NCBI GenBank assembly: GCA_002366565.1 | Contig: DFBJ01000012.1 | Coordinates: 372,001-436,000, forward strand | Origin: Bacteriovoracaceae bacterium UBA3083 | Lineage (GTDB): Bacteria > Bdellovibrionota > Bacteriovoracia > Bacteriovoracales > Bacteriovoracaceae | DNA length: 64,000 nt | Direction of reading: 5' to 3' | In this document: positions 16,500 through 23,677 of the stretch, piece by piece | How the letters are laid out: every line of letters begins with the position of its first letter | Position numbering within the stretch: position 1 is the first letter of the stretch | Translations under genes and position numbers: made by a program | The notes under the pieces: generated by a model | Database searches by the model: none | What the model was told of the DNA's origin: nothing | What the model saw: the letters and a program-made list of their open reading frames with translations, nothing else

Positions 16500-17309
16500 A
16501 TGTTTTCAAGAAACTTAGGTCTAATAAGTGAAGATGATCAAAAATCTTTAAAAAGTAAAAAAGTATTAATTGCAGGTACTGGCGGAATGGGAGGAGTCTG
16601 CGCAGAAGTGTTAGTACGAATGGGAATTGGTGAGTTAATAATTGCTGATCATGACATCTATGAGGAAACAAACTTCAATAGACAACTTCACGCAAACAAA
16701 GAAACCATTGGAATGTTCAAAGTCAAAGTTCTAGAAGCAGAATTCTTAAAAATAAATCCAAACCTTAAAATTACTTCATATCCAGAAAAAGTGACTTTAG
16801 AAAATATTGAATCTCTACTAGACGGCGTAGATTATGTCGTAAACGGTATGGATGAAATGTACAACTCTCTTATTCTAGAAAGGACTGCAAGAAGTAAGCG
16901 AATAACGATTGTCGACGCCTGGCTAACTCCGTATGCCAGTGTATTTGTAATGACACCTGACTCCCCCCATTGGGAGGAGTTTTTAAATTTACCAACAAGA
17001 GGAGTTGCACTGAAAGACCTAACACCAGAGCTTTGTAATGAGGCCGTAGATATTGAGGTAGAGTACACTTTTTCTCACTTTAAAGCTTACGAAATCATTC
17101 CGAAAAATGTGGTTAAAGACATTGTTTACAAAAGAAGACCTAGACCTTCCCTTGCACCAGTTGTGTGGTTAAGTGGTGTGCTTATGGCCAATGAGGTATT
17201 TAAACTTTCGTGTGGGAAACCACATACTGACTATCGTGGAGTATTCTTCAATCAATACGAAATGGATTTTATTAAAGGAAGTATTAAAAACTTAAAAAAT
17301 GTAGCCTAG
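16500..17309 (+). CDS. ThiF/MoeB/HesA-type E1-like adenylyltransferase
   Basis: A 269-residue protein with the E1-like Rossmann core: GTGGMGG (26-32), acidic Asp50 in IIADHD, NFNRQ (58-62) for ATP binding, Lys74/76 and the NGMD loop with Asp118. It would adenylate the C-terminus of a small protein or a small carboxylate. It lacks the paired CxxC zinc site of MoeB/ThiF and the TcdA-type extension; Cys residues are at 34, in the LTPELCNEA segment (about 178) and near the C-terminus, so a thioester Cys is uncertain. A very strong SD (GGAGG) sits 5 bp before the ATG. The next gene starts 8 bp downstream, so the two form an operon. No MoaD/ThiS-like partner, E2 or JAB protease is encoded in the window. 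Confidence 0.82.
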   Translation: MFSRNLGLISEDDQKSLKSKKVLIAGTGGMGGVCAEVLVRMGIGELIIADHDIYEETNFNRQLHANKETIGMFKVKVLEAEFLKINPNLKITSYPEKVTLENIESLLDGVDYVVNGMDEMYNSLILERTARSKRITIVDAWLTPYASVFVMTPDSPHWEEFLNLPTRGVALKDLTPELCNEAVDIEVEYTFSHFKAYEIIPKNVVKDIVYKRRPRPSLAPVVWLSGVLMANEVFKLSCGKPHTDYRGVFFNQYEMDFIKGSIKNLKNVA

Positions 17310-17317
17310 GAGAGAAT

Positions 17318-18163
17318 ATGTATAAGTTAAGAAATTATAACAATATCATTTCAAAACATTATTTAAATCCAGGAAAAAACTTAAGCGACTTAGAACTAAT
17401 AAAACTTTATAACTCTATGATTCAAGTTAACACTACAAAAAATCAAAACGTAGATAACCTCTACCTGAAAAAAGGTCATTCTCTCTCAGAACTCAGAGTG
17501 ATTTATAATAACTGTATAATCACTTTACTTAGCGACCAAGAGTCACCATTTGGCTTTTTAGTAAGTCCTATACTTAAAACACAAAATGGGCATCTCCTAC
17601 ATGCAGGATTGATTATATTTAGTAGAAACCCTGGAGGAGATTTTTTACAACTAGTAACTCTTGAGAATTTTACAATGGCATACAGGTCATACGGAAAAAT
17701 TTTAGTTACAAATATAACCTCTACACCTTCAATTATAGAAGTTTTTAGCAACACGGTAAATCGTGCGTGGCCTTCTCCAAAGATGAATACAAAAATCTGT
17801 CCTAAGGAGTATAGAAACGCAATAGTAAACCTTAAAGAGCAATATATGGATCGATACTTTCCTGAAGACTCAAAGGTAGAAATTAATAGTAAGAGATTTA
17901 CAATGACATCAAATTCAAATGATATGGGCTTCTCAACGAACTACTATGAACTAAGTAGGGCCACTAAATATATCTACCAGTCTTTTTGTAAAACGTGGAT
18001 AAACTACGATAAGAGTGAAGATGTCATACAGGTTGGAGAAATAAATCTATTCACTTACATTAATCAAATCCTAAAGCTTATCTTTTTAAAAATAAAGATT
18101 AAAAAAATTATCAAAAAAGATAATAATCAGGCCGTAGAAAATACAAGTAAACAAGCAGCTTAA
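17318..18163 (+). CDS. Unknown GNAT-like protein paired with the E1-like enzyme
   Basis: A 281-residue protein with no firm family assignment. The middle looks like an acetyltransferase (GNAT) fold: a strand FGFLVSPIL, a strand LLHAGLIIFSR, then the loop SRNPGGDF (102-109), where GNATs bind acyl-CoA, followed by helix and strand LVTNITSTP and a distinctive RAWPSP (149-154). The C-terminal 60 residues hold a hydrophobic, strongly basic stretch (about 250-270: repeated Ile/Leu/Lys), possibly a membrane-touching helix. It starts 8 bp after the E1-like gene with an SD (AGGAG) and ends 4 bp inside the convergent M48 gene. A joint activation-and-transfer role is an inference. Confidence 0.5.
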   Translation: MYKLRNYNNIISKHYLNPGKNLSDLELIKLYNSMIQVNTTKNQNVDNLYLKKGHSLSELRVIYNNCIITLLSDQESPFGFLVSPILKTQNGHLLHAGLIIFSRNPGGDFLQLVTLENFTMAYRSYGKILVTNITSTPSIIEVFSNTVNRAWPSPKMNTKICPKEYRNAIVNLKEQYMDRYFPEDSKVEINSKRFTMTSNSNDMGFSTNYYELSRATKYIYQSFCKTWINYDKSEDVIQVGEINLFTYINQILKLIFLKIKIKKIIKKDNNQAVENTSKQAA

Positions 18164-19137
18164 AGAAGAGACTTAACCTTCTCAAAGCTATTTGTAGTAA
18201 TAATACCTGAACGAGAACTTACTTCACGACTCATCTCATTCATTTGTCTCACCCTCTGTTCACTTGGAGGGTGAGTACTTAGAGCATCTGCAAATGCTTT
18301 AGAGAATTGATTACTATTTTTTTGATATTGCTTTTCCATATCTAAAAGCTTTTCGTAAAACTTACCAATATGATTTGGGTTATATCCTGCAGTAAGAGAA
18401 GTATTGAAACCTATTCTATCAGCTTCCATTTCGTCTTCTCTAGAGTTGGCCATAAAACCAAACTTTTGAATCAACAAAACACCACCAGCACCTGCAGCTC
18501 CACCATAGAGTGCTATTCGCTGAATACACTCTCGATCATTTTTCTTGCAAAGGGCCTTACCTAACCCATAGCCTGCAGCTCCACCAAGAATGGCGCCACC
18601 TAAACCAAATAATAGATTCTTCGTTTTAGATTGTTTTTCCGCTTCAATTCTCTCTGCTGTATGACGAGCTTTAATGTGACCCACTTCATGCCCTATAACA
18701 CCGGCCAGTTCGGCCTCACTACTTGCCATCTTTATTAGTGGTGCAGTAATAAAAACTTCTCCAGCAGGCAGAGCAAAAGCATTAACCATTTTTGAATTTA
18801 CGATTCTAAAATTATAATTATAAGGATGTCCCTCTAAGCCATTTGAAGAAACAATTTTTTGGCCAAGGTCTTTAATATATGACTGAGCATATGAGTTAGA
18901 TAAACGAGGGTATTCTTTCTCCATTTGAGGAAGGTACTCATTAGTCATCGCTCTTTCATCAGCAAAGCTTAAGCTAGTCTCTTGACCTGTATTATCTCCC
19001 TCTCTCATTCTGTGCTTAGAGCCTGTTGCACATGAAGCTAAGATCATTGGAAGAGACAATAGAAACGCTCTTCTTCCATGATTAGTGGAATTAATTTGTA
19101 TAAGATCACTCTCTAATTGTTTCAATTCATCAGACAA
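18160..19137 (-). CDS. M48-family metalloprotease lipoprotein with Tat-like signal
   Basis: A 325-residue protein starting at a TTG preceded by AAAGGAG. About 20 residues come before an RRAFLLSLP stretch (22-30) and a lipobox ILASC (Cys36), which looks like a twin-arginine lipoprotein signal. The M48 active site is HEVGH (150-154), with the third zinc ligand in the DEMEAD segment (Glu236). A Gly/Ala-rich hydrophobic stretch (175-195) and another at 210-222 are also typical of this subgroup. It resembles the catalytic core of BepA/LoiP-type proteases that work on outer-membrane proteins, without the TPR part. A tatA gene lies 6 kb away. Confidence 0.83.
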   Translation of the reverse strand: MSDELKQLESDLIQINSTNHGRRAFLLSLPMILASCATGSKHRMREGDNTGQETSLSFADERAMTNEYLPQMEKEYPRLSNSYAQSYIKDLGQKIVSSNGLEGHPYNYNFRIVNSKMVNAFALPAGEVFITAPLIKMASSEAELAGVIGHEVGHIKARHTAERIEAEKQSKTKNLLFGLGGAILGGAAGYGLGKALCKKNDRECIQRIALYGGAAGAGGVLLIQKFGFMANSREDEMEADRIGFNTSLTAGYNPNHIGKFYEKLLDMEKQYQKNSNQFSKAFADALSTHPPSEQRVRQMNEMSREVSSRSGIITTNSFEKVKSLL

Positions 19138-19367
19138 GACAAACTCCTTTGATAAATATTATATACAAAATCATTAAAAACTCTAGCCTATCCCTTTTTG
19201 ATATCTCGAATTATCAGTAACTTAAAAAGAAAACAATATTTATCTATTCTTTATAAGCCCTATGAAACATCTTCTATGAACAAGATATATTCTCGACGAT
19301 CAATATAATTAACCAAGCAACAAATTTTTAATAAATTAATTAAAATAAAATATAGAAGGAGACCTCA

Positions 19368-19593
19368 ATGAATACATAACTCTATTTATAATGATGATAA
19401 TTTCAACACAAAATATTATGCCCCAAGCAAATGAAGACAGCTTCTCTGTATGCGAGGACTTAGAGAAGTTGAGAGTAGAACTCGTAGAGTATTAAGAGAG
19501 CACAACGACCTTATTACTGAGAATATTCTTCTAGAAAAAAGATATGTGAATAATTGTGCTGCTTATAGATTAGTGAGTAGAAACCTTAATTAG
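19368..19593 (+). pseudogene. Frameshifted gene for a small secreted protein
   Basis: A good SD (GAAGGAG, about 19355-19361) precedes ATG at 19368, but this frame stops after three codons. Shifting frame just after it gives a typical signal peptide (ITLFIMMIISTQ) followed by SFSVCEDLEKLRVELVE, then a stop near 19493. A second shift near there opens a frame through REHNDLITENILLEKRY, NNCAAYRL and a stop at 19591-19593. Joined, the pieces make a coherent exported protein of about 75 residues with two Cys and a helical middle, and a terminator follows 29 bp later. This looks like a recently broken gene with two small indels; sequencing error is the alternative. The 230 bp upstream (19138-19367) are AT-rich with no other gene visible. 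Confidence 0.6.
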
Positions 19594-19621
19594 TAAGAAT
19601 AATTTTTTAGATTATATAAAC

Positions 19622-19653
19622 AAAAAAGCCAGTCTATAAAGACTGGCTTTTTT
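19622..19653. terminator. Bidirectional Rho-independent terminator
   Basis: A perfect 13-bp inverted repeat (19622-19634 with 19641-19653) and a 6-base loop; the stem ends in six A on one side and six T on the other, so it can stop transcription in both directions. It serves the small broken gene (plus strand) and the tRNA-Cys (minus strand), whose 3' end is only 5 bp away. Confidence 0.85.
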
Positions 19654-19657
19654 ATAA

Positions 19658-19735
19658 TGGAGGTCAGAATCGGATTCGAACCGATGATGCAACAGTTTTG
19701 CAAACTGCGCCATTTGACCACTCTGGCATCTGACC
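19658..19735 (-). tRNA. tRNA-Cys (GCA)
   Basis: The minus strand folds as a cloverleaf: a 7-bp acceptor stem GGTCAGA/TCTGACC, a D-arm with GTGG, an anticodon stem around loop TTGCAAA (anticodon GCA, Cys), a T-arm ATCGG-TTCGAAT-CCGAT, discriminator T and an encoded CCA (19658-19660). U73 is the identity base of tRNA-Cys. The variable region is six bases, one more than usual. It is a single-gene unit followed by a terminator. Confidence 0.95.
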
Positions 19736-19833
19736 ACATTTGTTCTTGAAAATGTATAATGATTTATACGAACAGAAATGTCAACACAGAACTTGCGTTA
19801 TTTCAGCTAGTTCTGCATTGTCTAAGCGATAAG

Positions 19834-20139
19834 TTACGCTTCTCTAATTACGTACTTATCTTTACCTGCGTCAACCATTTCTCTAAGCTCTTTACCAACT
19901 TTGAAGAAAGGTACTTTCTTAGGTGGAACTTTCACGACTTTACCAGTCTTAGGGTTCCTCCCCTCGTACGCTTTATAATTTCTATTTGCAAATGATCCGA
20001 ATCCTCTTATTTCAATTCTCTCGTCGTTATAAAGAGATTTGATCATTGAATCGAAACAAATGTTTATAATTGATTCAGCTTGCTTATGTGTTAAATTCGC
20101 TTGCTTTTCAATTGCAGCAATAAGATCTGCCTTAGTCAT
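19834..20139 (-). CDS. IHF/HU-family DNA-binding protein, IHF-beta-like
   Basis: A 101-residue protein. I start it at the ATG at 20139 because AAAGGAG lies just upstream; the ATG at 20160 would place this SD inside the coding region. It shows the family signature MTKADLIAAI, ERIEIRGFGSF, GRNPKTG (the DNA-intercalating arm with Pro) and VPFFKVGKELR. The RIEIRGFGSF pattern and the ending FKxGKELR are closest to the IHF beta subunit. It bends DNA as a dimer for recombination and transcription, probably with a partner encoded elsewhere. A seven-residue tail (KDKYVIREA region) extends beyond the usual end. Confidence 0.88.
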   Translation of the reverse strand: MTKADLIAAIEKQANLTHKQAESIINICFDSMIKSLYNDERIEIRGFGSFANRNYKAYEGRNPKTGKVVKVPPKKVPFFKVGKELREMVDAGKDKYVIREA

Positions 20140-20470
20140 ACGTCTCTCCTTTAGAAACATTCAACTTACATTATTGTATGATTAAATAACCTATCGGTAC
20201 TTTTTCAAATTCCTAAATAGCTTAAATCATTTTTTTGTAAAAACCTAATGTCTTGCTATTTCGTTCTTTCTAAGTCTAAGTTCTGCCCACAATCTGTGGT
20301 TCTTTTTTTATCTACAGAACAACTAAAAAAGATATAACTATATGAAATCACATAATGCGAAGATTAGCTAAGAAAAAAGGCAAATAAGAGCTTAAAATAA
20401 TAAAAGGAAAGCATTCAAGTAACTAAGGTAAATGTCGATGAGATAATTAGACCTTTAAAGGAAGATAAAC
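20140..20470. other. 331-bp intergenic region with nested inverted repeats
   Basis: No coding region was seen on either strand. An inner hairpin CCACA-ATC-TGTGG (20287-20299) is followed by TTCTTTTTTTA, and an outer pair GTTCTG/CAGAAC (20280-20285, 20315-20320) encloses both. The inner part could be a weak plus-strand terminator or an RNA element. An SD (AAAGGAAG) for the next gene is at the right edge. Confidence 0.35.
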
Positions 20471-22105
20471 TTGAACAAATTAATTGGTTACCTAGTCATA
20501 TTCACAACGCTAACAGGACTCACTTCATGTGTGTCGGGAGATGGCCGTGAAGGTAAACCAGTTATTAGCTCAAGCAATCAGGCCTCTGGAGCTCTTGGAT
20601 GTGAAGAGGACCTATTCTGGCTTTCAACAGGTGATACTTGTGTATCAACGTGTCCTGAAGGAACATCTATTCCAACAAGTACCGAACTCGCTGAAATAGT
20701 TGCAGAAGAAACAGAGGAAAATCAAACTATCATTGCTAACTCTGCTGGAGTTTGTGTAGATGATCCAATTGTACGACCTACTGATGAAGTCTTTATAAAA
20801 TCTGATTTCTGCGCTTGTAAGTCAGGACTACCAGATATCATAAATAACTGTGAAAGTTACTGTGCTTCAACTACAACAGATACACCTACTCTCTATGTTT
20901 CAACAACACTTGGAGCGAATATTGCGCTAAATGAAAACTTAGGCTCTCTTGATAATTGGTGTAATAATGAAATTGGTGATGGACTAACAGGTCCAGCTTG
21001 CTTCCTTGAAGTTTATGATGGTAACTCAACATCTGATCTATCGGTTGAAATTAATTCTGGATCTAATAGCTTTTCTGCCAATATATCTTCTCTGGCATTA
21101 AATACTACTTACGTAGCGACTTTAAAAGAGAAGGGGTCTGGATCAAACGCTCAAAGTAAATCATTTCAAATTAGAAGAATTGAATATGATGGAGACGATG
21201 ATGATTCAGATGAGACACCTCTAAAGATCATGCCTATCTCTCAATACACTTGCTTAACAAGAGCTGGGACTCAAGTAGATGCAGGAAACCTTTATGATAA
21301 TGCAGCAAGACTACACTATTACTTTCCAAGTAATAACAGTCCTCCTTCATTACCTCCTGGAGATCCATTCTTATTTTGCCATGATGTTTCTAGATATGGT
21401 GAAGACGACTCTCCACTATACGATAGACTAGAATTAATACCTCAGCATATGGCCCTATGGGACTTATCTGATGTTCGTTTTGCAGATCAAAACTCTGATT
21501 CAAGATCTGATATCAACGAAACTATTCAACAAAGACTTTTAGACGACTATGGAATAACAAAGACAATTAATATCTTCGGACTATTAACATGGCCCAATAT
21601 GCCTAATATAGATGGAAATACACCTAATATGGGTTACTACATGGTTCCATGGATTGACTCTGTTACAGGAAGAGCATTTTGCCCAGACCAAACTAATTAC
21701 AATAGTGAAGATAAGCTCTTCAATATTTTAAAAGAAGTCGTCGGTGTTAGTACAGAAGGTATGTACATGGCCGTAAAAGAAGCAGAACTATTAACAAATA
21801 CAGATGATGAGCCAGTCCTCGCTCCTACTGATATTATGATAATCAGAGAGAACTTATTAAAGAAAATCTGGTTCTACTATGAAAATAATCAACACTATGT
21901 TCCAGATGAAATTACTGCGACTCAGAAAACAATCCACTTCTATTGGCCTGCTGATGAGAGCAATCCATATATAAGAAAATCTACACAAAAGATTTATACT
22001 ATAAGACGTCCTAGTGAATTAAATGTTGGCAGTGATCAAGTAGGTATTCCTACTACGGTTGATCCATCAGATAAGAGATTTGGTTGTATGCCGGCCCTAG
22101 ATTAA
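20471..22105 (+). CDS. Large lipoprotein of unknown function
   Basis: A 544-residue protein starting at a TTG about 5 bp after AAAGGAAG. It has a lipoprotein signal with lipobox LTSC (Cys20), then a low-complexity Ser/Glu/Thr-rich segment with paired cysteines (CEEDLF, TCVSTCPEG, FCACKSG, CESYC). The segment around residues 150-235 looks like a beta-sandwich (LNTTYVATLKEKGSG). The C-terminal 300 residues form a distinct, Trp/Tyr/Pro-rich domain (LFCHDVSRYGE, LLTWPNMPN, FYWPADESNPYI) that I do not recognise. It probably sits on the periplasmic or outer face of the outer membrane. It ends one base before the stop of the convergent gene, and no terminator is visible. Confidence 0.65.
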   Translation: MNKLIGYLVIFTTLTGLTSCVSGDGREGKPVISSSNQASGALGCEEDLFWLSTGDTCVSTCPEGTSIPTSTELAEIVAEETEENQTIIANSAGVCVDDPIVRPTDEVFIKSDFCACKSGLPDIINNCESYCASTTTDTPTLYVSTTLGANIALNENLGSLDNWCNNEIGDGLTGPACFLEVYDGNSTSDLSVEINSGSNSFSANISSLALNTTYVATLKEKGSGSNAQSKSFQIRRIEYDGDDDDSDETPLKIMPISQYTCLTRAGTQVDAGNLYDNAARLHYYFPSNNSPPSLPPGDPFLFCHDVSRYGEDDSPLYDRLELIPQHMALWDLSDVRFADQNSDSRSDINETIQQRLLDDYGITKTINIFGLLTWPNMPNIDGNTPNMGYYMVPWIDSVTGRAFCPDQTNYNSEDKLFNILKEVVGVSTEGMYMAVKEAELLTNTDDEPVLAPTDIMIIRENLLKKIWFYYENNQHYVPDEITATQKTIHFYWPADESNPYIRKSTQKIYTIRRPSELNVGSDQVGIPTTVDPSDKRFGCMPALD

Positions 22106-22756
22106 TCAGAGAAAGACATTTTTAAAAATAGAAAATGTAGGAGCAAGCTCAGTTCCAAAAAAGAATATAAGAATGTATATTCTTAGACCAAAAATAAATG
22201 TCTTTCGAAATACCCAACGAAATAATCTTTGAAATACCCCTCCGCCCTTCGAGGCCATTCTTCTTAAAAGAAATCCCAGGAATATAGTAAAAATATTTGC
22301 AGCAAGAAAGAATGTAAGCTTCTTCTTATCTTTAAGCATGTCTATGAGACCTAATAGGGCCTTATCGTCTCTTAAAAGGTGTGTCATAAAGTCTACAGTC
22401 TTTGGAAAAACCTTTATCAAGCCCTTAGCTGGAGACTGACTTATATTCTGCTCAACTTGCCTTTTAGACTCATCAAAACTCATTTGCCCATAGACAGAGT
22501 TAAGACTCTTCACAAGAGGCTTAAGTTTCTCAAAGTCCATATTCTTAGGTGATGGCATTTTATCTCCACCTTGATTATTTTGGAAGTTTTGAATTATTTC
22601 TTGATTTTCTTTTCGGTAATCTTCTAGAGAAGTTTCAAGATGATCATCACCATCATCAGAAAAGTCATCTTGAGAATAGCAGGATATAGACCCTAGGAGT
22701 GAAACTCCCAGGGCTATTTTAAGAATAAAATATAAAAACTTATGCTTTTGCTGCAC
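22106..22756 (-). CDS. Lipoprotein-like membrane protein encoded overlapping secF
   Basis: A 216-residue protein with an N-terminal hydrophobic signal and a possible lipobox SISC (Cys26), then an acidic stretch (DDFSDDGDDH), a helical region (70-135) and two hydrophobic segments near the C-terminus (about 148-165 and 187-205) separated by a basic loop. A lipidated N-terminus plus C-terminal membrane segments is unusual, so the N-terminus may be an ordinary membrane anchor. The start lies 17 bp inside secF, suggesting coupled translation and perhaps a Sec-related role. No family was recognised. Confidence 0.6.
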   Translation of the reverse strand: MQQKHKFLYFILKIALGVSLLGSISCYSQDDFSDDGDDHLETSLEDYRKENQEIIQNFQNNQGGDKMPSPKNMDFEKLKPLVKSLNSVYGQMSFDESKRQVEQNISQSPAKGLIKVFPKTVDFMTHLLRDDKALLGLIDMLKDKKKLTFFLAANIFTIFLGFLLRRMASKGGGVFQRLFRWVFRKTFIFGLRIYILIFFFGTELAPTFSIFKNVFL

Positions 22757-23663
22757 TCTTTTCCTCAGTTCCTTTCATTCTATCAAAGAATAAAGTAACA
22801 GGAGCTGCTACGAAAATAGAAGAATAAGTACCGATAAGAACACCTAATGAGATTGCAAGGAAGAAATCTTTAATTGCAAGTCCACCAAAGAAGTACATAA
22901 CAACAGATACAAAAAGAGTTGTAAGTGAAGTCATAATTGTTCTTGAAAGTGTTTCGTTTACTGCAGTGTTAATATGTGTCGAAAGCGGAAGTGAAGGACC
23001 CTTCTCTTCATGTTCTCTAACTCTATCGTATACAATAACCGTATCGTTTACTGAGTAACCAATAACGGCAAGTAGGGCCGCAACAGTTTGCAGTGTGAAT
23101 TCAACGTGAAAGAAAGCGAATACACCAAGAATAATTGTTACATCATGAAATAAAGCAACAATGGCACCTGGAGAATACTTAAAATCAAATCTAAGACCAA
23201 TGTAGATCATAATAGCAATTAGAGCCCAAAGCATTGCCTGGAAACCAGAAATTCTTAGTTGTGCACCGGCCTTAGGACCAACAATATCAACCTTTCTTAC
23301 TTCAACACCTTTTGAAGCATATGAAGCTAAAAGAGAAGCTGAAACTTTTTCAGTAATCTGGTTTAAGTTAGTCTCATCACCTTGAACTTTTACAAGAAAT
23401 TCGTTTTGAGATCTCTCACCTATTGTCTGAGCAGCGATTCCTTTAAATCCAGCGTCTGCAAGATTCTTACGAAGTCCGTCTAAGTTAATAGATTCTGTAA
23501 ACTTAAGTTGAATCTCAGCTCCACCTCTAAAGTCTACTCCATAGTTCATTTTTGTAGTAATTCCAAAGATGGCAATTGCTACAACTATTAAAGAGAGAAC
23601 AGCAGTTACAGAGAATTTATTAACGAAATTTATTTTTGTATTACTTCTAATTATTTCAAACAT
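22740..23663 (-). CDS. secF: Protein translocase subunit SecF
   Basis: A 307-residue inner-membrane protein with six membrane segments. SecF signatures are the early YGVDFRGGAEIQL (about 35-47), the periplasmic domain after it, and the GYSVNDTVIVYDRVRE stretch in TM4-5. With SecD it uses the proton gradient to pull substrates through SecYEG from the periplasmic side. The gene begins 14 bp after secD and overlaps the next gene. Confidence 0.96.
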   Translation of the reverse strand: MFEIIRSNTKINFVNKFSVTAVLSLIVVAIAIFGITTKMNYGVDFRGGAEIQLKFTESINLDGLRKNLADAGFKGIAAQTIGERSQNEFLVKVQGDETNLNQITEKVSASLLASYASKGVEVRKVDIVGPKAGAQLRISGFQAMLWALIAIMIYIGLRFDFKYSPGAIVALFHDVTIILGVFAFFHVEFTLQTVAALLAVIGYSVNDTVIVYDRVREHEEKGPSLPLSTHINTAVNETLSRTIMTSLTTLFVSVVMYFFGGLAIKDFFLAISLGVLIGTYSSIFVAAPVTLFFDRMKGTEEKSAAKA

Positions 23664-23677
23664 AATATCTCCTCAAC

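Noticed and set aside
16500..18163. Type II CBASS-like or ubiquitin-like defence locus suggested by the E1-like gene
   Set aside because: There is no cyclase, E2, JAB or ubiquitin-like gene and no effector nearby; only the E1-like enzyme and a GNAT-like protein are seen, so the defence label is not supported.
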